64,000 bases of DNA from Subtercola lobariae (GCF_014640255.1 NZ_BMGP01000001.1:310001-374000), one strand, 5' to 3'. Positions 45,101-53,860 are shown, numbered from the stretch's first letter. The notes: generated by a model not told the origin, from the letters alone. Program-made: numbers and translations.

Positions 45101-47237
45101 GACTGCTGTCAAGCTATTGGTGAGCCATAGCACTCCCTATCCCCAATTCGACCGCACAACCCTCATGGGCTTTGACCTCTCATCACTCGCGGGCAAGCAG
45201 ATCGAATCGGCGTCGGTCGTATTCGGCGCGAATGTGACCGATAGTAGTGGCGCGACTGCCTCGCATCTCGACGCTCTCGCTGTCAGCTCGCCTTGGAGTG
45301 AGTCGACGGTAACTTACAACACGAAGCCGACGACCGGCGACCGAGTCGGTTACGTCGCCGTCGACGAAAATCTTGTCCCCCGCACCATGGATGTGACCGA
45401 TTATGTACGTGCAAAAGTGGGCGGTTCGGCTGACTTGGCGTTCAGCCAGGACGACGGGGGCGTCGGTCAGGGGTTAGTGGTCTCCATCGACAGCCGCAGG
45501 TCTGCTGACAAGCCGTATCTGCAAATCAGACTGCGTTCAGGTTCGCCGCTGGCGGCCCCGACCCTCACTACGGCCGTTTCAACCTCTCCGTCGGCCCCCG
45601 GGGTGATCACCGGTACCGTAGCAGGGCCAGCCTCGACGAAGATGACTGTCGACCTGGCCGCAGCAACCGCCGCGACGTGCCCCGTCGCTAGGGCATCTGG
45701 TCGCTCGCTTGGCGTCGTCTCGGTTACGACCAATGGCTCGGGAACGGCGTCGTTCACGGTCAACGGCGCTTTGACGATGGGTGATTGGGTGTATGGGGTG
45801 GTCTCAGACGCTGAGCCGAAATCGTCGAACATGTCGTCTTGCATGCAAGTAACAGCCGCTCCCGGGGTGGGCCAGAAACTCACGTTGATGTCGAGCCAAG
45901 ACGGATATGTGCAGGGCGGAACGTCGTCGGACAGTAACTTTAAGACTGCGGTTGCTCTGCTATCAAGCCATACAACGGCCTATCCTCAGTACGATCGCGA
46001 AACATTCATGGATTTTGACCTTAGTTCGTTGGCGAATAAGTCAATCGAATCGGCGCAGATGTACTTCATGGCAACCAACACGAGTACAACGACTACCAAC
46101 ACACATCTGACTGCATTCGCGGTGACTTCACCGTGGTCGGAGTCGACCGTGACGTTCAACACCAAACCAACGACAGGCGACCGCATCGGCACAGTGCCAG
46201 TCGACAAGACCGCTTCGCTACGTAGCATGGATATCACTGATTATGTTCGTCAGATGAAGGGGGCGGTGGGGAGCCTAGCCTTCAGCCAAGATGACAGCGG
46301 CGTGGGCACAGGCTCGGTGGTGTCGATTGACGGGAGACGCTCGATGAACAAACCGTACATCGTCGTCACGCTACGCGCTTATGCGACCCTTGCGGTTCCT
46401 GCCATATCGTCGGCGCTTTCGAACACCTCCAGCGGGCCAGGTGCTGTCACGGGTACTGTGACGGGCCCGGCATCTACCGCCATGTCGGTCGACCTGTACT
46501 CGACGAGCGCCTCAACCTGCCCCATATCTCGATACTCTGGAACTTCGCTCGGTGCTGTGTCGGTCACGACGAATTCGGCCGGCCAAGCCTCGTTCATAGT
46601 CAACGGAAATCTGAACATCGGCGATAAAGTCTTCGGCACCGTCACCGCGGTTGGCCCGCGCTCGTCGGAGTTGTCCGGGTGTACCACCGTAGTGGCTGCA
46701 CCCGGCGTCAGTGTTCAGCTCTCCCTGCCCACGACCCAAGATGCGTACGTTCAAGGCGGTGATTGGGCGGCGTCGAACTTTAAGACCGCAGTGACACTAT
46801 TTGATCGTCATTCTGCGGCGTATCCCTCGTTCGACAGGTACACCTACATGGGGCTCGACTTGTCTTCGCTTTCCGGTAAAAACATCCAATCCGCAAAGCT
46901 CATGTTCTACGCGAGTGTCACAGACTCCGGTGGCACCAGCTCGCACATTCGGGCCAATTCGGTTACGTCTGCATGGTCGGAGTCGACGGTCACTTTCAAC
47001 ACGAAACCGACGATGGGTGCATCCGTCGGATACACGACAGTTGATTCAAGCTCGAGCCTCAGGTCGCTCGACATCACGTCGTATGTGAAGGCTAATCAGG
47101 GAGGTTCCGCCAGCGTCGCGTTCACCCAAGACGACGCTGGGGTTGGAACGAGCCTGGTGGTTTCAATTACCAGCAAGCGCACGTTGACCGTCGCGAACCG
47201 ACCTTACCTGCTCGTTACGCTCGTCCCTGCAAGCTGA
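42144..47237 (+). CDS. Giant secreted heparinase-like polysaccharide lyase with F5/8C, Ig-like and three DNRLRE-type modules
   Basis: 1697 residues from TTG 42144 (GGGGGT 5 nt upstream; TTG 42132 also possible). A signal peptide (IRATTIVVMIALAAVLGAVL...) is followed by a heparinase II/III-type region (HPRLLLTSASLADLKVAV; NWNVVSNSGLSIAALAF; YSPDGGYTEGITYWSYAS; GHSDLDGGSFTLDALGQQWA). A discoidin-like F5/8C module follows at ~735-858 (SAVVDNSLYTNWSV), then a Big-type Ig domain to ~955. Three modules of ~170 residues come last (~962, ~1245, ~1525), each with SYVQGG-type start, SxWSESTVTFNTKPT and AFSQDD, like DNRLRE/CBM96. It probably trims or degrades the polymer made by this locus, and is wall- or glycan-bound. 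Confidence 0.85.
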   Translation: MLNIRATTIVVMIALAAVLGAVLTPFQPLPSAAAATVATAATPTDIIADVSTAHPRLLLTSASLADLKVAVITDATAMSWYSTIQASADAIIPLAVTTYDTSSGDLLSASRQILMRTYTLGLMWQITGNTKYADRLWAELNAAASFPDWNPSHFLDTAEMAHAFGIGYDWLYSYLSATQRSTLTAAVESKAFTPALTTYAAQNYWSTDTSNWNVVSNSGLSIAALAFAQDSSSMSGQILDDARASIVNGLAEYSPDGGYTEGITYWSYASNYLTTYISSLESSTGNDYGLLATPGLSQTGLFALNLSGPSGNFANFGDAWVNEPMTTPLLGLESLYGDSTLRTRAIAATTGPDAVDPTPKALIWYAAVRATPVPTVPALPLDTTFAEYGVSTLRSSWAQRQATFVALKTATDTAPGHSDLDGGSFTLDALGQQWAVDLGADSYSLPGYFDVTNGGRWNIYKKRAEGQNRIVLNPGTTTSGPDSDPSASSTVQIVRADATTASAVTDLTSSYPSALNSWKRGVSLFDNRTQVLVQDELSGKSNLDTWWYMHTAADINIAPDGKSAVLSQNGQQLLARIASPSTATFSMMAAAPLWTSPQVDGQSTNAGINKLSIRISGTSTVKLAVQFTPITGAATPALATVTPLANWGTAATQYSALTSLALDGKPLSTFTPGTLAYQVQASSVSTPPTVSGASTSGATVAITQASATPGQAKIVVTEPGKSPVTYTVSFMPGAVPWVSLTASVDTASNPVSAVVDNSLYTNWSVTGEQWIAFDLGRPQTVQHAEIYWGDVGVTGAKYAISVSNDNINWTAVYNGTAKQSADDQYASFTTGPIVRRYVRILVYGDPTNKKTIIRDVKFMSEDKPTPVSPTTGHYSATLSAGATQFNLGDKTTLTYSLLDPSGATVPGSTLPMSFTSSNSAIASINSSGVMTALKPGIVTVGVKVWVANQWVWAVRGVTIKDPLDVVIMSNQDSYVQGGNWTASNFKTAVKLLVSHSTPYPQFDRTTLMGFDLSSLAGKQIESASVVFGANVTDSSGATASHLDALAVSSPWSESTVTYNTKPTTGDRVGYVAVDENLVPRTMDVTDYVRAKVGGSADLAFSQDDGGVGQGLVVSIDSRRSADKPYLQIRLRSGSPLAAPTLTTAVSTSPSAPGVITGTVAGPASTKMTVDLAAATAATCPVARASGRSLGVVSVTTNGSGTASFTVNGALTMGDWVYGVVSDAEPKSSNMSSCMQVTAAPGVGQKLTLMSSQDGYVQGGTSSDSNFKTAVALLSSHTTAYPQYDRETFMDFDLSSLANKSIESAQMYFMATNTSTTTTNTHLTAFAVTSPWSESTVTFNTKPTTGDRIGTVPVDKTASLRSMDITDYVRQMKGAVGSLAFSQDDSGVGTGSVVSIDGRRSMNKPYIVVTLRAYATLAVPAISSALSNTSSGPGAVTGTVTGPASTAMSVDLYSTSASTCPISRYSGTSLGAVSVTTNSAGQASFIVNGNLNIGDKVFGTVTAVGPRSSELSGCTTVVAAPGVSVQLSLPTTQDAYVQGGDWAASNFKTAVTLFDRHSAAYPSFDRYTYMGLDLSSLSGKNIQSAKLMFYASVTDSGGTSSHIRANSVTSAWSESTVTFNTKPTMGASVGYTTVDSSSSLRSLDITSYVKANQGGSASVAFTQDDAGVGTSLVVSITSKRTLTVANRPYLLVTLVPAS

Positions 47238-47258
47238 GTTGCCAGCCGCAAAAAGCGA

Positions 47259-47297
47259 CCCGCCAACGAATGGCGCGAAGCGTCGTTCGTTGGCGGG
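47259..47297. terminator. Bidirectional hairpin between convergent genes
   Basis: CCCGCCAACGAA (47259-47270) and TTCGTTGGCGGG (47286-47297) form a perfect 12-bp stem between the lyase gene and the convergent minus-strand gene at 47312. Confidence 0.8.
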
Positions 47298-47311
47298 CAG
47301 TTCAGCAAAGG

Positions 47312-48178
47312 TCAGCCAACCCAGTATTCGTCAACAAGAACCTTTGTCGAGTGGATGTTCGATCGGCTCGAAGCCCCGAACACGATCGATTTCAAGTTAG
47401 GCAACTTACAGACCCATTCGATGGCTTCGCGCGGAGGGATAGCGCCGGAAGCGAAGACCGACATGGCAATGGCCTGAAATTCGTATTCATTGAGCGCTTT
47501 TTCGTAGGCAGTCACGCCGCCTCCCGACATGCGAAAACCGACCTTATTGATATTCGAGCACACGACAGGATTCTCGACTCCGACTTCCTTCAGAACCTTT
47601 AGGAGCGTCGGCAAATTCATCGAAATGAATCCGGGTTCGGCGTTATATTTCTTTCTCACATGCTCGGCGAAGATACGGAAGGCGTCTTTGAATCCGAGGC
47701 CGAGAAGCAGATCAACGACCACGTTCTGTAAAAAGATCACGGGCGTCGGCAGACCCTGGAACATTTTCATCTCTGCGTCAATCAACAGAGTGGTGATGCC
47801 CTCGATATCCTTTTTCGCGACGGACATTCCACCTTTGAACGCGGCGTCGAGCAAGCCACCGTCGGGCAGGAAGCGCTTGATTGCGCCGACCATTCCGTCT
47901 TCGGTCATAGCGTTGGCGTACTTGTGGGCATAAGGCATGCCGGGATAGAAAATCTGCTCCGCGTAGCGCTCCGGTTTTGTGCGCATGTAGTCGACAATCT
48001 CGCCAACACGATCATGCGTCGTGCACATGAAGGTGTGTATGCCTTCGTCGTAAGCTGCGTCGAGCACGTCAATGACGGCGCTCAGATCTTGGAACTTCAT
48101 GGATTGCGCGCGAGCCTTCTCTTCGGACATGTGATTCACGCCGAAGAATTGATTGTCGCCGAAAAGCAACCTATCCAT
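47312..48178 (-). CDS. Conserved-looking protein of unknown function, possibly TIM-barrel/aldo-keto-reductase-like
   Basis: 288 residues, soluble, no signal peptide. It starts DRLLFGDNQFFGVNHMSEEK, contains GIHTFMCTTHDRVGEIVDYM and SMNLPTLLKVLKEVGVENPV, and ends LPNLKSIVFGASSRSNIHST. Alternating strand-helix pattern and the terminal VFGASS...I segment recall the last turn of aldo-keto reductases, but the AKR catalytic Tyr/Lys/His set was not located. GAGGAGAG lies 5 nt before the ATG. It follows a Gfo/Idh/MocA dehydrogenase gene by 27 nt on the same strand, so a role in sugar-nucleotide or sugar-acid metabolism is likely. Confidence 0.65.
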   Translation of the reverse strand: MDRLLFGDNQFFGVNHMSEEKARAQSMKFQDLSAVIDVLDAAYDEGIHTFMCTTHDRVGEIVDYMRTKPERYAEQIFYPGMPYAHKYANAMTEDGMVGAIKRFLPDGGLLDAAFKGGMSVAKKDIEGITTLLIDAEMKMFQGLPTPVIFLQNVVVDLLLGLGFKDAFRIFAEHVRKKYNAEPGFISMNLPTLLKVLKEVGVENPVVCSNINKVGFRMSGGGVTAYEKALNEYEFQAIAMSVFASGAIPPREAIEWVCKLPNLKSIVFGASSRSNIHSTKVLVDEYWVG

Positions 48179-48205
48179 AAAAACTCTCCTCTTGAAGTGG
48201 TTTGA

Positions 48206-49294
48206 TTAGCTCTTGGTGCGGCGGCGAAATAGGCCGCGATCGACCTGTGGGGCAGGGCCCGCCGCTATGCCCGCGTAGTCGCGGTTTGCGTCTGCGACCA
48301 TCATGGCTAGTACCTCGTCGGCGCCCGTAGCGCTGCCGAAGCTGTTTTGGCCCTCGATCTCGCCACTTTCGATTCGTTTGACGAACGCGTCGAGCTGGGC
48401 ACTGTATTCCTCGCCCCTGACATAAAAGTAGACCTCGTCTGTGAGATCTGTGGTGTAGCGCACGTTCCACCCCTCGACGTAACCCTCTGGTGCCGCTGTC
48501 GCGTCAGTAAGGAAGGTTTGGCACTCTTGTCGATCGGCTGTAATGCGTCCGTTGCTGCCGAACACGGTGATCTTCGTCGACATCTTGCGTTGTGAGGGGT
48601 CAGACCAACTGACAGAGAGCTGTGCAGTGGTTTCATCGGGCCACACCATCGTGCTGAAGACCTCATCATCGGTTTCTCTGGAAAACACCTGACCAAGAAT
48701 CGTTCCACGTACCTCAGATGGAACTCCGAGATACCAGTTCACGAGGTCGATGGGATGAGCGGCGTAGTCATAAAGACTTCCGCCACCCTCGGATTTCTTG
48801 CTCCGCCACGTCGAACCCTTCGGCTTTAAGACGACGGGGCCATACGCTTCAGCGAGAATATGGCTGACCTTGCCGATCGCCCCGCTGTCCAGGAGACGCT
48901 TCACCTCTTTGAAGGCCCCGACGAATCGGTAGTGGTAGCCCACTTGCGTGACGAGCTTTTTCGAACGTGCCAGTTCGGTCAGGTCCCTCGACGTGCTCGG
49001 GTTGAGGCTGAAGGGCTTTTCGCAGAAGACATTCACACCGGCTTCCAGGGCAGTTTTGACCATTTGCGCATGCAGCACCGAAGGTGTCGAGATGATCACT
49101 GCGTCGAGGTTGGATTGGGCGAGCATCTTGCTCATGTCGTTGAACGTTTCGACCCCGGTATAGCGATTGAGCAGCCCGAGTAGATACGCGGAAGAGTCGC
49201 ATACTGCGACCACTTCGACGTCAGGATGGGCATTCACCATCGAGTAATGCGACAACCCCATCTTGCCGAGCCCGACCATTCCGATTCTGATCAT
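48206..49294 (-). CDS. Gfo/Idh/MocA family oxidoreductase
   Basis: 362 residues from ATG 49294, which has GGAGAAA at good spacing. NAD(P)-binding fold IRIGMVGLGKMGLSHYSMVN, the EKP motif in VNVFCEKPFSLNPSTS, and the catalytic region YAAHPIDLVNWYLG with His are present. Family members oxidise or dehydrate sugars, inositols and nucleotide sugars; in surface-glycan loci they often make 3-keto or amino-sugar precursors. It is flanked by the unknown 47312 protein and a DUF1972 glycosyltransferase in one minus-strand operon. Confidence 0.9.
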   Translation of the reverse strand: MIRIGMVGLGKMGLSHYSMVNAHPDVEVVAVCDSSAYLLGLLNRYTGVETFNDMSKMLAQSNLDAVIISTPSVLHAQMVKTALEAGVNVFCEKPFSLNPSTSRDLTELARSKKLVTQVGYHYRFVGAFKEVKRLLDSGAIGKVSHILAEAYGPVVLKPKGSTWRSKKSEGGGSLYDYAAHPIDLVNWYLGVPSEVRGTILGQVFSRETDDEVFSTMVWPDETTAQLSVSWSDPSQRKMSTKITVFGSNGRITADRQECQTFLTDATAAPEGYVEGWNVRYTTDLTDEVYFYVRGEEYSAQLDAFVKRIESGEIEGQNSFGSATGADEVLAMMVADANRDYAGIAAGPAPQVDRGLFRRRTKS

Positions 49295-49324
49295 CGATTT
49301 CTCCATGCTTCGTTTAGGCGATAT

Positions 49325-50449
49325 TCAGGACTGATGTTTCAGGTAACGCGAGAGCAAAGCCTCATACTGGCCGCCGATCCGTTCCCAGGTGAACTCGGCT
49401 TCGAATCGTTCCGTTGCCGCAGAGCTCATGGTTGTCGCCGTCTGCGTGTTCGACAGAATGGTTGTGAGGTGCGCGTCAATGTCTGACTCTGATGCGAAGT
49501 AGAGCGCGGCATCAGCAGCTACCCATCTGTTATACCCATTGTCATGAGCGATGACGGGATTGCCCGCGGCAAGTGCTTCGACGAGCGATGGGTTCGTACC
49601 GCCAACGGTGTGACCATGCAAGTAGGCCCGCGCGAAGTACCGCAATGCCTGAACATTGTCGGGCTCGAATATGGCCCCGAGAAAGACGACTTCTTCGCTC
49701 GCGGCGTCAAGTACCTCGCCGTGGTAAGGATCTTCGTCGCGCTTGAAATTTCCGAGCACAGCGAGCTTCACGCCCCGCGGCTTTGCGGAGAATGCTCGCA
49801 CGAGCTCGAGAATATTATTCTCGGGAATCGGCCGCGCAATTATCGTCACGTAGCCGCCCGGCTCCAGCCCAAAATTCCGAACGATTTCGGCGCTCGGGTC
49901 GACTATTTCGTGAGCCCCGTACGTGATGGTGCTGACTTTGCGCTTGGGCGCCCTGCTCCATAGGTACTTTTCGATGAGCGGATGATCGGCGATGAGATGA
50001 TCGCCGTACAACGCCGAGAATCGCTCGTTCACATACAAGATCGCCTGCTTGACGAACCCCCAGCGTGCACGGGACCATTCGATGCCGTCCATGTTGATGA
50101 CGTTCGGTACCCCACGGAGACGCTGCCAAATGTTGAAGACCCCAGTGTTGTAGCCCAGAGTGAGATTGATGTCGCGAAAACGCATTGCATGCTTGATAGA
50201 GACGAAGTCGAATCTCGACGTTCCGAGCCAACCGTCGGTGTCGATCGGAATAGTCACGCGCTCGATTCCCTGCCACGTGTCGTTGACGATCGGTCCGGTG
50301 CCTTCAGACTGACAGTAGACGACGACACGCCAGCCTCGCCCAACGAGAAACTTGGCGACATTTTCGGCGGCAGTTTCGAAGCCGCCATAATTTGCCGGCA
50401 CGCCGTGCGATCCCAGGATCCGAACAGTCTTGTCTGCAGACCTTCTCAT
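49325..50449 (-). CDS. DUF1972-type glycosyltransferase (rhamnosyltransferase-like)
   Basis: 374 residues. DUF1972 start VRILGSHGVPANYGGFETAA, then NMDGIEWSRARWG and ADHPLIEKYLW. The GT4 donor half has YVTIIARPIPENNILELVRA, FLGAIFEPDNVQALRYFARA, YLHGHTVGGTNPSLVEALAA and ending YEALL. Relatives are rhamnosyl- or other deoxysugar transferases of surface polysaccharides; the actual sugar is not deducible. It is the first gene of a three-gene minus-strand operon ending at 47312. Confidence 0.9.
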   Translation of the reverse strand: MRRSADKTVRILGSHGVPANYGGFETAAENVAKFLVGRGWRVVVYCQSEGTGPIVNDTWQGIERVTIPIDTDGWLGTSRFDFVSIKHAMRFRDINLTLGYNTGVFNIWQRLRGVPNVINMDGIEWSRARWGFVKQAILYVNERFSALYGDHLIADHPLIEKYLWSRAPKRKVSTITYGAHEIVDPSAEIVRNFGLEPGGYVTIIARPIPENNILELVRAFSAKPRGVKLAVLGNFKRDEDPYHGEVLDAASEEVVFLGAIFEPDNVQALRYFARAYLHGHTVGGTNPSLVEALAAGNPVIAHDNGYNRWVAADAALYFASESDIDAHLTTILSNTQTATTMSSAATERFEAEFTWERIGGQYEALLSRYLKHQS

Positions 50450-50554
50450 CGAATGGAACTCGACTCTCGTTTGCGTGCGTTTGAGGGGCGTTCAGGATGC
50501 TAGCAGTCGAATGTCAACAACTTGTTACGGGTCTCCCCACCCCGATCGAGGCAT

Positions 50555-50893
50555 ATGAAGCAGGCCAACTTCGGAACGCCGATCCTAAGTGTGCTCGTGG
50601 CCGTCGCGATCAGCGTGGCACTGGTCTTGTTAGGCGAAACATGGGTACCGAAACTCGGCAGCCGGGCATCAAGAGTCATCATCTCGCTTGCGGGGGTTGG
50701 CATGATGGTCGTGCAGACTCACGCCGTGGTTCTCTGGGTTTTGGGAACTCCGCCGAGCGGTTCTGCGATTGCTCTTATTCTCGCCCTGGTGGTTCCCTGG
50801 ACTGTCGCGCTGATCGTCGTGAGAACGCCCCTAGCTCCCTGGCTCGTTGGCACCGCATCGAAACGAAAGCGTTTAGCCTCAGTCGAACCTTAA
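50555..50893 (+). CDS. Small membrane protein of unknown function
   Basis: 112 residues from ATG 50555 with three hydrophobic segments (ILSVLVAVAISVALVLLGET, VIISLAGVGMMVVQTHAVVL, IALILALVVPWTVALIVVRT) and a basic C-terminus TASKRKRLAS. No family was recognised. It is divergent from the DUF1972 glycosyltransferase and precedes the acyltransferase pseudogene. The strict alternation of membrane and loop segments suggests a real gene. Confidence 0.5.
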   Translation: MKQANFGTPILSVLVAVAISVALVLLGETWVPKLGSRASRVIISLAGVGMMVVQTHAVVLWVLGTPPSGSAIALILALVVPWTVALIVVRTPLAPWLVGTASKRKRLASVEP

Positions 50894-51018
50894 CGGACGT
50901 TAGATTCGCCCGTGAAACTGCGCTGAAATAATGCCCGGATCGCGTGTAAAAAACGGGTATGCATCGGGGGAACGTATTGCCATCAGCTGTACGTAACGGT
51001 CGGAATAGTCTGTCCGGA

Positions 51019-52155
51019 GTGAAGAAAACCTCCTTCAGAACAGATGTTCAGAGTCTGCGCGCCTTCGCCGTGATCGCCTTCATCTTCGACCACCTGATTC
51101 ATTGCCCTCGGGTGGGTTCGCAGGTGTCGACGTATTCTTTGTGATCTCGGGGTTTTTGATCACTGGTATCTTGCATCTCTCGAGATTTGGTGGCCAGAAA
51201 TGAACCGATTGCAACGGTGAAAATAAGACTTTCTGGGATGCCATCCATTCGTTTTTCTTCATGGCGAACTGGCACTTCGCTGCGGCAGGCACGGGCTATT
51301 TTTCAGTCCACGGGGCCGATCTCGCCGTTACAGAACTATTGGTCTCTTTCGGTGTAAGAACAGTTCTATCTTGTTTGGCCATGGCTCATGCTCCTGGTTT
51401 TTTCTTTACCGGACGAGTGCTGCGAAAAGACGGCCGCAACCGGGTGATCATCGGCACGACAATGGGGCTGATCGTCATCGCTTCGTTCGTCTACGCGCTC
51501 TGGGAGACGAACACTAATCCGACGTTCGCGTATTTCTCGACGTTCTCGAGAGCGTGGGAGCTGGGATTCGGAGCGCTGTTTGCGATCGCTTTGCCTTTGT
51601 TTCAAGGCATTCCGCCGATTGCTCGCACCGTCATTGGCTGGCTTGGACTCATCGGAATCGTCGCATCGTATTTTGTGATTAACGACACACTGCCGTTCCC
51701 CGCCCCGTGGGCGGCCTTTCCCGTCGCGCCCTCCGCTCTCGTCATCTTGTCCGGCATTGCAGGGACTCAACGATTCCTCTTTCCGCTTACCAATTGAGTG
51801 AGCGTATTTCTCGGGGATGTTTTTTATTCGTTGTATCTATGACATTTTCCCATCTTTTCACCTTGGTACTCATGCCCGATCAGACCTTCGCCGTGAACGT
51901 AATCATCTTGGCCGCGATACTTGCCGTTTCGATGACGTCGTATTACTTCATCGAGCAGCCCGTCCACCTAACGCCACTTCTCAATTACTATTCGGGTCAC
52001 AAGAACAGGCCAACGCGGCCGGGCAGTTGGTCAACGAATGGATACTCGCGCTCGAGCATGTTGCATCCGAAGTCGCAGTGAACGCCAATCCTGACGAGAC
52101 GTTCATTCGAAAGACGACTGACTGGCTGAGATCAAAGCAGTGCCTGCCGTCATGA
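51019..52155 (+). pseudogene. Decayed acyltransferase-3 (OafA/YrhL-like) gene
   Basis: Pieces in several frames reconstruct the AT3 membrane acyltransferase: TDVQSLRAFAVIAFIFDHLI (51019-51104), then after a 1-nt loss SGGFAGVDVFFVISGFLITG ending at a TGA (51201). A shortened region WDAIHSFFFMANWHFAAAGT follows, then an extra T near 51302. Next is STGPISPLQNYWSLSV with TAA replacing the expected GAA, then EQFYLVWPW, a further shift, and VLRKDGRNRVIIGTTMGLIV. A final ASYYFIEQP-like VSMTSYYFIEQPVHLTPL and a tail QEQANAAGQLVNEWILALEH end it. At least five lesions make it non-functional. An intact homologue is encoded at 58543-60609. Confidence 0.85.
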
Positions 52156-52337
52156 TCGCCTCCGTGAATAGTTTCCTCGCGATTGTGATCTCGCAAGCGA
52201 CAGGCCACTAGTCCGCCTGTCTGCGATCCCATCGGCGGTGAAACGACAGCTAGTTCGTAACTTCCGAGATTGACAGACGAGCAAGGGATTCCCCCTCTTG
52301 GGGAGCATTTAGAGACGCGCGTGGATATAGTGCCAGT

Positions 52338-52481
52338 GTGAATATCACCCTGGCGCGACCGTCCAAGGAAGATGAGCCTGCTCCTGACGAGGTGAGGATT
52401 ACCGGTCCGATGGTGGTCGCGATGGTCTTGGCAGGCATCGCCATGGCGACTCTGGTCGTCGTTGATTTGGTTCAGCCGTAG
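52338..52481 (+). CDS. 47-residue single-pass membrane protein, probably leaderless
   Basis: GTG 52338 opens MNITLARPSKEDEPAPDEVR followed by a hydrophobic helix GPMVVAMVLAGIAMATLVVV and a short end DLVQP. A TATAGT -10 box (52326-52331) ends exactly 6 nt before the GTG, so transcription should start at the first codon. The charged head and single C-terminal helix suggest a cytoplasmic domain anchored by its C-terminus. No family was recognised. Confidence 0.45.
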   Translation: MNITLARPSKEDEPAPDEVRITGPMVVAMVLAGIAMATLVVVDLVQP

Positions 52482-52570
52482 GTAAAGATACATGCCCGGC
52501 CTCGTGAGAGTTGAGGCGCGAGCAGCAAGGTAGTATTCAACCACTTGTCTTTGGCGGTGGGGAGTCCTCG

Positions 52571-53860
52571 ATGCAGTTGGCAATATGGCTGGTCGTCTGT
52601 GCGATCATCACGTTCATTTCGGTTCGAAGACCTTATGCGTCGATCATCGTAACGATCCTGCTATTCGTTTTTGTGCCCTACGTCGCCGGGAGTCTGCTAA
52701 CGGGCGGGAGTACTTTCCACCCCGCGTCGTGGCTCGTGTTCGTAACCGTCGGTGTCACGCTTCTGACGAAACCGCAGAAGATCTTCCACGAAATAGGCCG
52801 ACACCCTCTCGCCTATATGGCCATCGGTTTCGCGCTTGTGGGCATGGTGGGCTCAAGCTTTGTCATCAACAGCATCCCAACAGGGCGAACTCTGATGGTG
52901 GATGTGATCATCGCCCCAATCCTGTTCTTCATGCTGATCGGGATTCACCTCCACGACAATCCTCGTGGCGCTATCCTGATGCGAAATGTGATCCTCATAT
53001 GCGGCGTAATCCAAGTCGGCATTTCACTGATCGGGAGTTTCCTCGGCGGCCCACTGTTCTACGTCGCACAACTTTCGACTAAATACTGGTTCTCAACCAC
53101 CGGGGTCACGCGCGCGCTCGGAACGTTCGATGACCCGCTTACCTTGGCGCTTTTCTTGGCTGCATGCATCCCACTTCTCGCCTCGATCAAACGGCCCAGC
53201 TTGCAGCTCGCACTGGTCGTCATCTTCTTCAGCGGTATCTTGCTCACATCGAGCCGAACATCATTGTTCCTGGCACTTCTGGGCGTCATCTACTTGATGG
53301 TGAGGACTCGCACATCCTTCACAGCCCGACTTGCTATAGGAGTGGGTGCGGTGGTTCTGGTCGTTATCGTGTTCACCACGAGCATCGGGACGAGCGTCCT
53401 CACGCGACTTACAACCGACGACGGAGGTTCATCGGGAGCGCGGAACGACGCATGGTCTTTGTTCTTCCAAATCGCCCACCAATTCACGATATTCGGTGGC
53501 GGAATCACCTCGTCGTACACGGTCGGCTTGAATGGCGGGTTGGCGACCAGTTTCGAGAGCGCCATCATCATGTACTCGATCGACTTTGGAATTCTGTTCG
53601 CTGTCGTTTATTTCGGAGTGCTCGCAGTGCTATCTCTGCGTGGGCTCGGGAAAGGCCATCTGCCGGGGGCGGGCCTCAGCGCGGCATTCGTTGTTGGTGC
53701 CGTTCAAACGTTCAGCTCGGTGGGAAGCGGAACGGCTGCGGGGATGTTCATGTGGATGTTCGCCGCGATCGCCACCGCGAAATGGTTGCCGAGCTCGATT
53801 GAATCTGTCGAGGAGCCTGATGTAGTCTCAACGCCAGAAGCGACGGGGGTCAGGGCATGA
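52571..53860 (+). CDS. O-antigen ligase / Wzy-type polymerase family membrane protein
   Basis: 429 residues with about ten to twelve membrane helices starting MQLAIWLVVCAIITFISVRR. The family's large periplasmic loop before the last helices is present around SSGARNDAWSLFFQIAHQFT (the R-N-x-x-W motif typical of WaaL/Wzy proteins) and GGGITSSYTVGLNGG. ATG 52571 has GGTGGGGAG upstream. In this Wzx/Wzy/Wzc-type locus it is the best candidate for the repeat-unit polymerase. The 3' end overlaps a possible 35-codon ORF by ATGA. Confidence 0.85.
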   Translation: MQLAIWLVVCAIITFISVRRPYASIIVTILLFVFVPYVAGSLLTGGSTFHPASWLVFVTVGVTLLTKPQKIFHEIGRHPLAYMAIGFALVGMVGSSFVINSIPTGRTLMVDVIIAPILFFMLIGIHLHDNPRGAILMRNVILICGVIQVGISLIGSFLGGPLFYVAQLSTKYWFSTTGVTRALGTFDDPLTLALFLAACIPLLASIKRPSLQLALVVIFFSGILLTSSRTSLFLALLGVIYLMVRTRTSFTARLAIGVGAVVLVVIVFTTSIGTSVLTRLTTDDGGSSGARNDAWSLFFQIAHQFTIFGGGITSSYTVGLNGGLATSFESAIIMYSIDFGILFAVVYFGVLAVLSLRGLGKGHLPGAGLSAAFVVGAVQTFSSVGSGTAAGMFMWMFAAIATAKWLPSSIESVEEPDVVSTPEATGVRA

